This document shows, one piece after another, positions 44,647 to 61,200 of a DNA stretch of 64,000 nucleotides. Where the stretch lies: assembly GCA_947044365.1 (NCBI GenBank), contig OX345636.1, forward strand, positions 46,253,037 through 46,317,036. Direction: 5' to 3'. Source of the DNA: Petrosia ficiformis. Its lineage: Eukaryota > Porifera > Demospongiae > Haplosclerida > Petrosiidae. Below the pieces are notes generated by a model. The model was not told where the DNA came from and ran no database searches. It saw nothing but the letters and a program-made list of their open reading frames with translations. The translations under genes were made by a program, and so were the position numbers. Within the stretch, counting starts at the first letter, position 1. The number at the start of each line of letters is the position of its first letter.

Positions 44647-44901
44647 ATATCAATATTAATGTGTATACATGTGCCTTTAACCACCCACAGTTAGCACAAT
44701 GTACAGTGTAATTTTCCTGTGCAATATAGTATGTAGTATTAAATATTCCAAATGGTTCATATATCATTGTATAAACATGTATGTACCCTTAAACAGCCAC
44801 ACCCTAGCTAGGACTATGTGAAGTATGCTCCATGCATGTACATGCAAATAGTTCTTGTATACGTTTATTTTTAATCCTTCATTGTTACTTCCATCAATCA
44901 G

Positions 44902-46778
44902 ATTCTACAGTCACAGAATCTACTTCTCCAACTCCCTCCTCCTATGTTCCAGGACCTATTACTGATATACCTGGAATCATTATTATTATTGTATTTGGAT
45001 GTATAGTAGTCACTCTGATTCTAGTGATATTGTTCCTTTACTTATTTTGCCTATGGTAAGTGTAATTATATAACAAAATAACTCTTGAAATGATGCTAAT
45101 GATGAGCTTAAAAGAACATTTTTATTTCTGTATATTTATGATAAATTTTGTGTTTGTCATTGCCTAGCTTCAGGCATATTAAAACTATGCATTATCCTAC
45201 TATAGCATATAGCCTTATTCCAGTTAGTTAATTAAATGTTAGAAATAGTTTGATCTGAAGGCTTGATGTCTTTCTCACATCTATAACAACCAACTTAAAT
45301 CACTGCAAAAATTAAATAACCAATTTTTGTTGTTTGTACAGTTCCAGAGAGAATTTTAATTTAGTTTGTCATACTACTAACTGCATGATGTTACTATGAC
45401 GTTATGTGCACCAAGTATAAAAACATACACTAAAATTAAATTATGCGCTTACATACAGGTTTCAAAATGGCCAGAACTGTGAGATACAATCACTTTAATT
45501 GGTAAAGTTACTTGGTGTGAAATATGATTAGACAGCACCCTAAAATTATACTCATTCAACTAATTGGTACAAACAAAGTAGTTATGGCATTAGCATGTAT
45601 GTGTCTATAGCAATCTGAATAACCAACTAATTGTTAAATCCTTGCATCTCTACTAACCAATAAAATACTTATTTTAACAAATTTGTTTTTCCAGTGATAG
45701 CTATACATGAACTCGCAATTCTACATAATTATACATTCCTATATTAGCTTATACATTGTACTACTATTTATGGAATTGATGATTACACTTGAATATGTTT
45801 AGTATAGGAGCTACAAATAAGAGAAGACGACACAGTAGAAGGAGGAGACACAGATATCGTGGAGGAAGTAAACCTGTGAATACTCGTGAGCTTCAATATG
45901 AACAGTTCTCCAAGGTACTAGAAGAGAAAAAGGAAGATGAAGCTGTATTTCAATTACCTCCAGATGATGAAGGTTGGTGAACTCATGCAATACAATATAA
46001 CTATAGATAAAACAGAAGGATAAAAATATGTTTTAAGAGGACATTTATGCCAACATGTTTTTGCAGTATAGGTGTAATATGTTCATTGGATAATCAAATG
46101 ACATTAAATTTTTGTATGTAGCTAAATTTTAATGTAATGACATATTATGTAATATTTTCACTTTAGCAGTATAATTATAAGTTTTCTACAGCACTTTCCT
46201 AATACACCAGTACTTTGAATCATTAATTACCTTAATGAAATCCGTTTAGTAGTGTATGCATATGATGCATGTGGTTTAAATTCATTAATTGTGCCTATAA
46301 GGCTACACACATAATCTCACTTCAGTTGATGCATACACTTCATTGAACTTGCTCTAATAATTGTAAGAAAAGGAAATTATACTTCTCTCTTTGCTATTTT
46401 TGGTTAAGTGCCATTCCTAGTGTAAGCGCATTGTTATGAATTACCAATTATTATACAGAAACTGGTGTGACACGTACCTTCAGCCAAGAGGATCCTAGAA
46501 TATCAACATTTGTTACACATGAAGAGTTTGATGGCATTCCAGAAGTAGAAGAGAAGGAGGAAGACAAAGGGGTAGAGGAGGAGGAAGGTGAGGAAGAGGA
46601 GGAAGATGATGAGGAAGATGATGAGGAAGATGATGAGGAAGATGATGAGGAAGATGAAGAAGATGAAGAAGATGAGGAAGACGAGGAAGAGGAAGATGGG
46701 TTAGATATAGAGCATTCTATGGAAGATATAAGCAGATCAATTGAGGATCTCAAGCAAACCATAGAAAGTGATGATTAA
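44902..46778 (+). CDS. Single-pass membrane protein with basic juxtamembrane and acidic tail, 3 visible exons
   Basis: Exons 44902-45055, 45803-45972 and 46459-46778 join in phase; the 5' exon (expected to carry the signal peptide) is not found. The visible protein has a Ser/Thr/Pro stalk (TVTESTSPTPSSYVPG), one strongly hydrophobic segment of about 30 residues (IIIIIVFGCIVVTLILVILF), then a basic stretch KRRRHSRRRRHRYRGG, and a cytoplasmic tail with a run of about 45 Glu/Asp coded by imperfect GAGGAAGAT repeats. It ends TAA 46776-46778, only 160 bp before JMJD7. Family unknown; type I topology follows from the positive-inside rule. The PLE stack just upstream may have separated its first exon. 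Confidence 0.6.
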
Positions 46779-46938
46779 AGAACTTAGCTATAAAAAAAGT
46801 TAAACCTGTTTATTGTCCTATTTTGCATTATTTTTAGTTTTTATTTCCCTTCAAAATTATTGTATTTGATTAGTAATTATTATAATTATTATAATTATTT
46901 ATCATTAATAATTTATTAATAATTATTAAGTTGAAGGA

Positions 46939-51952
<5,014 letters not shown>

Positions 51953-53224
51953 CGTATGACTATATGACTATATAGCACTATATCGGAACTTGAAACATTA
52001 ATTTTATACAACTTCTTTATAATTATTATGTATTGCCCTACATTTTTGTGTTTTGACGATATTGAACGTTTTCACATTCACCAAAAATGCTTGAGTGCTC
52101 ATGATAGTCATGTGATGGGCATGGCCATTAATTTCGCGGTCCGCCCGTTTTCGTGAAATTTAGGGCTATACAGCATCTGTAAAGGGTACAAATTAACACT
52201 GTAATAACTATTATGGTATAAGTGATATTTTATATTATATTTATATAATAAATGCATGCTCACTGATGTTAGATATAATTATTTTATATAATATATTATA
52301 TACACTATGAAACTGTTTGATGTGGTCATAAGTATTATATATAATTATATAATTTATATTATATATGTATAATATATACAGACATATTAATTTTGCATAT
52401 AATTATATGCAGCTATCATGGTAACCATTTGATGTGGCTAGATGTATATTTTGTGTATAAACCTCATCAAAAATTCTAATAATTATGACATATATGCCAG
52501 ATATACTACCTGCTGGTGTTAAAGGAATAGCGGAAATTGTAATTTAATTGGTTGTATAGGTTGTTATGACAGTATGGTGACATATATGTAATTATATATA
52601 ATTCAATATTGATAATTTCAAATTCCTTATCCTGTCTAATAGATGTACAAAAAAGCAGAATAGATATTTTAATGAAATCATTGTATGTTTCCAAACCTTC
52701 TTTGTGCATGTAATATAATTATGAGATATTAGGCATGATAATTGATTATAATTGGTACATATATTTTTGCAGTAAGCTGAATGTAACAACATGTTTACTA
52801 GTTACACAGAAACATGGATGTTGACATAGTCTTCTTTGATAATAGTGTGTACTCATAAATAAATATTTATACTGTCAAATTAATGTTTTTTTACTTTATG
52901 ATGGTGCATTTAGTAAAGTTTATTTTCCTGCCTACATAGCTTACAGTATTAATGACTATATACTTTGACTATTCGTATATGTATCGTTTATGCAACTACA
53001 AGTACTAGTGTATATAGCTGTTTTCTTACATAGCACATCAAAAAATGTCAACATTTGTAGATTACGAAGAGTAGTGTCTATAAACACACCTTCATTAGGT
53101 TCACTTTGAATTTCTATTTATTGTTAATTCTGAGCCGGAATATATAAAAGGGACCTGTGATTTACAGTTGCTATTGCAGTGCAGATCAAGCTCTCAAATT
53201 TCTGATTTGTGAATAAAATTAATC
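51953..53224. other. Intergenic, AT-rich, no gene seen
   Basis: Between JMJD7 and the SRCR receptor gene. It contains AT-rich foldbacks (for example TAATATATTATATA near 52288) and one CpG-containing stretch (TTTCGCGGTCCGCCCG, 52133). A TATA-like TATATAAAAG at 53140 lies 85 bases before the SRCR start codon and may be its promoter. Confidence 0.5.
53140..53149 (+). promoter_or_regulatory. TATA-box candidate for the SRCR receptor gene
   Basis: TATATAAAAG stands 85 bases before the predicted ATG (53225), a spacing that fits transcription starting about 30 bases downstream with a short leader. Confidence 0.4.
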
Positions 53225-55948
53225 ATGCTGCAGATATTTTTCTTAATTTCTGGTTAGTAAATAATTGTAATAGAGTATTCAATTCTTCTAATATATGTAC
53301 AGTTATTTTTGCTGTTAGCTGTGAGTCATGTACTCTTGGTGATGTTCGTTTTGTTGGTGGTACAGATGCTAGTAATGGACTTTTAGAGATGTGTAATGAC
53401 AATACAACATGGACTGAAGTATGTGGTTGGTCTTTTGATTGTGATGAGGCAATTGTAGCATGTCGAAAAGCCGGCTATGTTGAAGGTTTGAGATGAGTAT
53501 ACCTGTATTGTTAATCATTCTTTTTTGTTTATATACATTTGCAGCTATTTCAGAATACACAAGGTTTGCTAATCCAAGGGAATTAACAGAATTTGGAGTG
53601 TATTCTTGTACTGGATCTGAGTCTTCTCTGTTGGATTGTCCTCTTGACACATTCTGGAGAAGAGCGGGCGCACTTGAACAGTTGCACTTATGTGGAACCT
53701 GGAGAGTTGGCATTAATTGTGCTCAATCGATAGGTATATGTATGAAATGAAAATTAATATGATGTGTTATATAATTATAATGAAGCAGGTTTGTACAATA
53801 ATCACAATTATTATTACTATACTATAGTGGCAGCAAGTTGTATGACAGAAGATGAAGTACGTCTAATCGATGGTTTCTCGGAATCAGAGGGACAGTTACA
53901 GATATGTAAAAATCAATATTGGAGAGATGTTTGTAGTAGTTCTAGTCGTGGTTATGAAATTAATTTGGGTATTGTTGCCTGCAGGCAACTGGGATATACA
54001 GACACATGTAAGAGTGCATTGGTTTGTACTTGTATATAATGTTGATTCTATAATTTGCTAATACTTTATCCTGCTTATGCATTATTAATGTTTGTAAATG
54101 CGCAGTGGTTTCAGTGGCTGACAATGGATATTATTATAATTCATCTATAAACCCTGAACAATTCACACGAATTAATTGTGATGATTCCACTTATGCGAAT
54201 GTGTCATCATGTTCCATAAACAGCAAATGTGTTCAATGTAAAGGAAGTGAGATCTCTGTTAAGTGTGTACATCGTAAGTATAATATATCAGTGAATTTAT
54301 TCTTATAATGAAAACTGTGCTGTAGAATCTACCGACTGTGCAAATGGAGATTTACGCTTGTTTGGTGGTCCTAATGTATTAGAAGGATCTCTGGAAATTT
54401 GTATTGACGGAATTTGGGGAGGTGTTATTAACAATATTGAAGGGAATACGAAAGATGTTGCTTGTGCTAAAATGGGATTCAATGAAACAGGTGTTGTATG
54501 AGCTTTATATTATCGAGCTATGGCTAAAAGTGTTTTATTTTTTAAATAGGGGCAACTGTCATTGGCTATCACAATTATATAAAAAATCACTCGCCATTAT
54601 TGGTTAAGTACATCAACTGTTGTGAGGATGATGAAAACTTTGAAGATTGTGATATTCAGTATGTGAATCATAATGAAGACTCTTTCACTCATAATAATTT
54701 ATTATGTTTACGATGTATTGATGGTAAGTACGTTATATAAAGTATAGAACTACAGCACTATGCATTATTACATAGGTTGCACTGCTGGTGATATGAGGTT
54801 GACAGGAGGAGAGAGCTCCATTGAAGGTGTAGTGGAAGTATGTGTGGATGGTACATGGACACTTGTGGGTCTGGATTCCTGGGATGATAGGGATGCTAAT
54901 GTTGTCTGTCAAATTATCAATAATGAGAAATCAAGTATGAATACCAATTTAAAAATTTAAAATTTAAATTTACTAAAGGTCATTCATGTTCACCATGACC
55001 TCAGAAAAATGTTCATAACTTTAGTTTTGAATGACAAACAATCTTTTTACCTGCACCATTAAAATTAATTTTCAAATTTCAACCATTGCTTCATTATTGA
55101 ATTATATAGTATAATCATGTGTATTAATCTTATGACATTAAACTATACACTATATTACATATAAAGTCATCACATCCTAATTTTGAGGTAATCACAAATG
55201 TGAACATACTTTACATAATTATAATTTTTAATTATTTTATATTAGCTATAATTATAGTAGTTTAGTTATAGATATAATTATAATTATAATAATAATCATT
55301 ATTATTATTATTATATAACATTCTCCATTATTTACTAAAATAGAGCATGCATGAATATATATACTAACTGAATGTAAACATTATTATAATCATTAGAAAT
55401 TATAATTATATATAAATTATAATGATTATAATTATAATTATAATAAATATTCACTAAACTTTCATCCTTCAGAATTTTCCACAGCAGTGAACAGTTCTAC
55501 CTTTATAAAACCACATCGTCCAGTACGCTATGATCGTTTCCAGTGTATTGGCACTGAAAGTAGTCTCTTGAACTGTGGTAAGAGCTGGCACTATGAAACG
55601 AATGATGAAGAAGTAGCAGCTGTTCTTTGTGGGTGCTTCTGTGGCAATAAAAAAAGGAGTGTGGGATTGGAGATATATAATGACATAAGAAAGAGAGATG
55701 TAGACGAGGAGAGTCATGAATATATACAGAATACCTCATGTAATTATGGAGATCATGTTGTCATTGCATCAGTCATTGCATCATTTGTTGGAGGAATTGT
55801 GTTTGGTAAAACAATTATTATAATAATTGTAATACTTATACTGAAGTAAGTTAAATGATATTGCATTTTAGTGATATATACTATTTAATTTATATTTTTT
55901 AGATTTTTTGGGAAAAAGAAAGATGCAAAACTGCCAGCAGTTTCTTGA
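53225..55948 (+). CDS. SRCR-domain membrane receptor (10 exons, complete)
   Basis: Exons 53225-53252, 53303-53485, 53545-53733, 53828-54007, 54106-54273, 54326-54490, 54550-54723, 54776-54934, 55473-55845 and 55903-55948; 554 aa. Exon 1 starts a signal peptide (MLQIFFLISVIFAVS). Four scavenger-receptor cysteine-rich domains follow, each coded by two exons: first halves show LGDVRFVGG, EDEVRLIDG, NGDLRLFGG and AGDMRLTGG, then the W..V/C..A..aCr..G pattern; second halves carry C.G.ESSLLDCP-type motifs. The domains are diverged (some lack an expected Cys). After domain 4 comes a stalk, one transmembrane helix (VVIASVIASFVGGIVFG onwards, about 505-540) and a short basic tail ending LPAVS. Internal introns are phase 1 (except the last). 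Likely a cell-surface recognition receptor; ligand unknown. Confidence 0.85.
54960..55160. repeat. Dispersed intronic repeat, shared with 18420-18610
   Basis: Both places read GGTCATTCA..TTCACCATGAC.TCAGAAAAAT and later TTCATTATTGA.TTA with ACTATATTACA. It lies in the 538-bp intron between the halves of the fourth SRCR domain, the only long intron of that gene. Probably a decayed element family. Confidence 0.6.
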
Positions 55949-56238
55949 AAAACAACATGTTGTGGCCATCTCTAGAAGAATAATTATGTCTGGAGAAAAG
56001 ATAATATTATTATTCATATGTTTTTTGTTACTCGTTGTATAGAGCTGTCTTTTTTAATTTTTTTTGTTGTAGAAGAGGTTCGTTACTGAATTCTCCTCTA
56101 AAATATGTTATAATGATACTTTTTCTCAATCTCATGTTAAATATAAAAAATTAACTACAGCAGATGCATAATAATAGTCATACATAATTCGCAGAACAAA
56201 AACAAAAAATAAAGCCCAAGTTAAATTAAATGCAATGT

Positions 56239-57255
56239 TTACGATTTGACAGAGTTGAAAATTCTAGAATCACTATGATCTACCCTTACTGGATAAGGCA
56301 GAGCAGAACTGCTCTTTTTGAAAAAACGATGATGTAATGTCCCATGTATCTCCTTGCATGTAAGTTTTTGTCTTGTTTCTGGATCAAGAACAAATACCAA
56401 AGTAATAAGAACGCCTTCAAGCCGGAAAACTATGACTTCTACAAGAGTAAGGATATAGTAAAAAGTATTAGAAGCATTATGTAATTCATAGAGCCTTCGT
56501 GACAGGGGAAACAGGTTGATTATAAAACAAATCAAGGGAAACGGAAGTAAAGAACGAATCTCTTTTTCCATTACTTCCTTTTTCTTCTTTGATTCATAAT
56601 CATATTGACCAAACCATCTTTTTCGTTTATACCTCACAAGAAATATGGCTATAGCCAAGAGAATGATTAGAGTTATCATTAATGTGTATAATGGAATGTA
56701 GTACAAGCTAAACCTAAGCCATACTCCAAAATTGAAATCTGAACAATCTTCTAAGTCCACACTTCTTATCCAGCAGAATACATTTGCTGGTCCATATGCT
56801 AGATTAATGAAAGGTATCCAATTGAATGAAAAGGGAAAAATAAATATAATCAGCACATAGATCCACTCTAAACGATCTGTACACTTTTCCCAGACAGCTC
56901 TGATGAAGACATCAAACATAATAACTGCTACTGACATGAGCTCCCACCATATGATGAGTTGTTCTCCAAAACCCAAAATAATGCAGTAGTACAAAGCTGG
57001 TTTGCTCTTATAGGCTATCAAATCAGTCACATTAAGGAAGCTACAGACAGAATAGGAGAAAGAAGAGATAGCCAAGTAGAGGATAAGACGCTGTGTAAAG
57101 AACTTGTATTTCTTGAAAAAAACAATGATGCCAATCATACATAGAATGGAGCAACCAGATAACACTGAAAGACCAGACCGAATACCAAGAATTACTCTGT
57201 ATTTTGGGACATCATATATCTCAAAACAATTCAGACTGGAAGAGTTGTTTGCCAT
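56239..57255 (-). CDS. Seven-transmembrane receptor, cAMP-receptor/GPR157-like
   Basis: One exon, 338 aa, ATG 57255 to TGA 56239. Residues 1-25 are a short N-terminus with a NSS glycosylation site. Seven hydrophobic segments lie at about 26-48, 56-76, 88-113, 131-150, 186-210, 241-256 and 272-296. A Cys at the start of TM3 (YYCIILGF) and one in the second outer loop (NVFCWIRSVD) can form the usual disulfide. A basic third inner loop (RYKRKRWFG..KKKKEVMEKE) and a Ser-rich tail end the protein. The CWIRS loop and short N-terminus recall the cAMP-receptor-like (class E / GPR157) group rather than rhodopsin types; no DRY or NPxxY motif is seen. Ligand unknown. Convergent with the SRCR receptor gene, divergent from the next. 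Confidence 0.75.
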   Translation of the reverse strand: MANNSSSLNCFEIYDVPKYRVILGIRSGLSVLSGCSILCMIGIIVFFKKYKFFTQRLILYLAISSFSYSVCSFLNVTDLIAYKSKPALYYCIILGFGEQLIIWWELMSVAVIMFDVFIRAVWEKCTDRLEWIYVLIIFIFPFSFNWIPFINLAYGPANVFCWIRSVDLEDCSDFNFGVWLRFSLYYIPLYTLMITLIILLAIAIFLVRYKRKRWFGQYDYESKKKKEVMEKEIRSLLPFPLICFIINLFPLSRRLYELHNASNTFYYILTLVEVIVFRLEGVLITLVFVLDPETRQKLTCKEIHGTLHHRFFKKSSSALPYPVRVDHSDSRIFNSVKS

Positions 57256-58050
57256 CTTTTCAATTGTTGCTTTACTTTACTGCTGACTGAAACAAGGTTA
57301 GTTTGAAAGGTGAGTCTCTATATATGTAACTAATACATACCATACCTACAAATTTGGATAAAGTTTTGTTGCATGTAGCACAACAGCACAGAATCCATAA
57401 GAGTTTATATAGTATATATGTTATATAAATTATATAATATATACTTAACCTATTCTGACCAACCAGATCTCACATACCTCTTCTCTTTCCAGCATTTTTT
57501 TGCATCAGTATATCAAAGCGTTTTTGATTGGTACTTGTCACTAATGTACTAATTATAATCATTATGATTATTATACAATATATTTTACTGATAGTATAAT
57601 TATATATACACTCACCAACTGAATAGATTGTGATTATAATCGTTATGACTAATAAAGCTTCAAATTGAAGGGTTTATTGACTTTATTCTTATCACAGTCC
57701 AGATTTGTTTGATAGTCCCTCTGCAATACAAAGGTATTATTATTCTGGATCAATAATATAATTATAGTAAGAAATTTGTATGGCCATAATTATTCTGGTT
57801 GACAATTTGATGTCTTGTGAAATTGTGAGTGACTCCTGGATATTGATATTTTATTACCAGTAGTTTTACGATGATCATAATTATTATACATGTAGTTTGT
57901 CCTTGGTAATGTTTTCTGGTACGTTGCAGTTTAGGTACTACCTAATTAAAAATGCATGTTTTCTTCAGCTTTCCAGATACCTTTATGTAGATCTATGCAT
58001 TACTAAACTACATGACTAATCACTCAGACTGCATTCAATGCAATACATTT

Positions 58051-58108
58051 ACTAGTCTCGCGAGCCAGCCCTTCGCTCCTTAAGCGAAGGGCTAGCTTGT
58101 GAGACTAT
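58051..58108. other. Strong DNA hairpin
   Basis: Arms of about 25 bp, TAGTCTCGCGAGCCAGCCC with TTCGCT and the complement AGCGAAGGGCTAGC with TTGTGAGACTA, pair around a CCTTA loop with few mismatches. It lies in the 1-kb gap between the GPCR and the small SRCR gene. It may be a minimal foldback element. Confidence 0.6.
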
Positions 58109-58269
58109 ACATTTACGCAATGCCGTAATAAGTGTAGGATTTGAAACGGAAGTGGTAACTAAGGACTTAGCATGGGAGTGGACTAGTCATAAAATAACTA
58201 CACCCCCATATTAAAAACAACAATCCACCTGTTCGGCTGTTACGGGATATATTCTATTTGGAAAGGAAC

Positions 58270-61200
58270 ATGGAATTAGTTCTTCACATGTGTCTCTGTT
58301 ATGGAATCTTTCTTTCAGTTGTAAACGGTAAGAAATTGTCTCATTCTAGCTAACCACGTAAATATGCTATGTCTCTATATTTATGCGCATTTACTAATTC
58401 TAGCCCAGGGAAATGGTGCTGTACGTCTTTTTAGAGCAGGACAAACCTCACATCTCTTTTCTTCTGGTATAGTACAGATATATCATGGCAAGATTTGGGG
58501 AAATATATGTCACCAAAGTGATTGGGACAGCGTTGAAGCTGATGTGGTTTGTCGTCAGATGGGTTGGAGTGGCTCCTCTGATACAGACCCTGTTATTTTA
58601 GCAACTAACAGGTATGTTTCACAGAATCACTGATCTCAAAATCTAAGTCTCTCTATTTGTTAAATTCGTTTTTGTTACGACAGGAGAGACCATCTTTATA
58701 TCCACTTTACACAAGAGTTTGTTTGTCCATTGTTGCAAAGCTAGTCATATTGCTCTATAGGTAATGAATAAAGCATTCTTTTACTTTCCTTTATAGGTAC
58801 CTACTATTAGTTGTAAAAATACCCAGTGATTTACAATTTATGTTGAAATAATGTTATTGTTGTACATAATGGTTTTCAAACATAATTCAAAGTGTTATGA
58901 TCAATAGAAGCATATGAGTTTAAACTGAGCTTATTATAGAATCATATACCATAAATGCTGTGTGTTAATAGCAAATGATGTCTGTTCACATTCACAATAA
59001 ATTACCTCATAATTAGGTTTTAATAACTGTATGTATTATGCCTAAAATGCAGAGCAATAGTTATACATAGTACATACACAACAGAAACCATTATAATTAT
59101 AGAGGAAGAAGTACCAGTATGATTCTGAGTAGCAGTCATTGATAATTAATCTTGCCGGTTTCTCATGTACGAGTGAAACCTGTAGTCTACCCTACATAAT
59201 TTATCTATACTATGTAGAAATTCTTGTACATTTTACAAGCTAGAACAGCATTTTCTACAAGGTTACTGCTATGGCTTGAGCATGCATTTCTTTTTACAAG
59301 TCACACCTATTAATTGATTTGCTCTAATTACTGATGCTATATAAAGACGATTATAATAATAATAATAATTTATGAAACTATAGTTAATTAAAAACTGTAC
59401 TCGTTATTTCCAGTGCTTGAAATAGCATCCAACAATTGGCCATTTTCTGGACATTTTGTCTCCTTTGTCCACACACAATTATATTTGTCTAGATAAATTG
59501 TCTGATTAGTTATGACAATAATACAACAAAAAAGTACAGCAACCTCACAGCGAAGTTAATTATTAGTCAAGAGCAGTCATAGCCTAGGGGATTACTTCTA
59601 AGTCATAAATGGGTGCAATGCTGGTTTGTGAGACTTTTTTTTTCCGGACAAAATTTGTAATTTGCTAGTCAAAAATATTGGTTGTTAACATGTATCTGCT
59701 AGACATTTTTAAAAACCGTTTTGAACACTGCATTTCAGAAGTGGCTACGGAGGATTATTAGTTTGTATTTTGACTTAATTGATTTCCTGTTTGTCATAAA
59801 ATATGTAGTAAGTAGTGAAGCATGATAAAAGATTATTGTGGTCCAAATTGTGTAATGGTCAGTAGTAAGTACATATATAGCTCTATAGTTTGATGTGATA
59901 AACCACAAATATGCTTTGATCTTTATAAATGCACTGTTGTGTTAGTTAATTACTACTTATCACTATGTACCAATCAGCATTTCATTTCATACAGATTTTT
60001 TTATCGGAATCAATTGATTGTGCACAGTACACTTTTTTTAGGGTGTTGTGTTGTTGTGTTTTGCCCTCTAAAGTTGCTTCTGGTGACTTGTGAAGTCAAA
60101 AAGGCTTGTAGTGGAGACTTTGTTACATGTTGAAATACATGTACATTTGGTCAGAAATCTAGGGATGGGGGACTCTTCCTCCTCAACACCCCCCCCCCCC
60201 CCCCGACTCTATGAAACCCTGCCAATGTAATATAAGTTATAAAAGAATTGGATTTAATGAATAATTTTGATAAGATCTAAAAATTATTTGATTCTGTATT
60301 GGAATGTGTACTGAGATTACTAATATAATCAAAATGAGGTTAAAAAAATTCACATTTTTTTTTATTGCTAAGTGATAACTGAATATCTCAAACAATTTTA
60401 GTACATATTTGTCTCACCTACAATGTGTGTAGTTACTGACTGACTGGTTTATATATAGTGGTGAATGTATTGTAGAATACAACATGTATGTAGTTGCTAA
60501 CTGACTGGTTTATATATATACTGATGTATGTATTGTAGAATATTAATATATGTAGTTACTGACTGACTGGTTTATATATACTGATGTATGTATTGTAGAA
60601 TATTAATATATGTAGTTACTAACTGACTGGTTTATATATACTGATTAGGCCTGTGCGATAATCGCGAAAAGACATTGTTATCGCGATAATGATAATGTTG
60701 ACATTCTTATCGCGATAATTTGCGCATGCGCATACTGCTCACACGTGATCACACATTGTTCAATCGATATACTTACAAGCATCTCGTCGAGTAACGATGG
60801 CTTCTAATGTTGAATACCTACCTTTAGAGAAGGCCAAAAGTCCTGTTTGGAAATATTTCAGGTTTCTAGCACAAGAGGGGAAATTTCTGGAGCCGGATAA
60901 AAAGAAGAGACAGACAGTTCACTGTGGTTTGTGTAAGCAATTGCTGTCTTACAAAGGAAATACCACTAACTTGATCGTCCATCTGCAGTACAACCATAAA
61001 GTTGAATATGATAGTGTTTTGTCTAAAATAGCTACTAGTTCCGTATGTCTGAACCGTCTAAACCAGGTCAGCGCTCAATAACAGAGGCATTTGAGAATCT
61101 TACTCCTTAATAATAATTTAACTTTTATTCATTGAATTGAAATTAAATAAATTATGTTATTCAGTTATTCTTGAAATCAAATTATCGTGATAATCGTGAT

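Noticed and set aside
46451..46762. Poly-serine minus-strand frame
   Set aside because: It is the reverse strand of the acidic repeat in a real + strand exon, whose phase fits the upstream exons.
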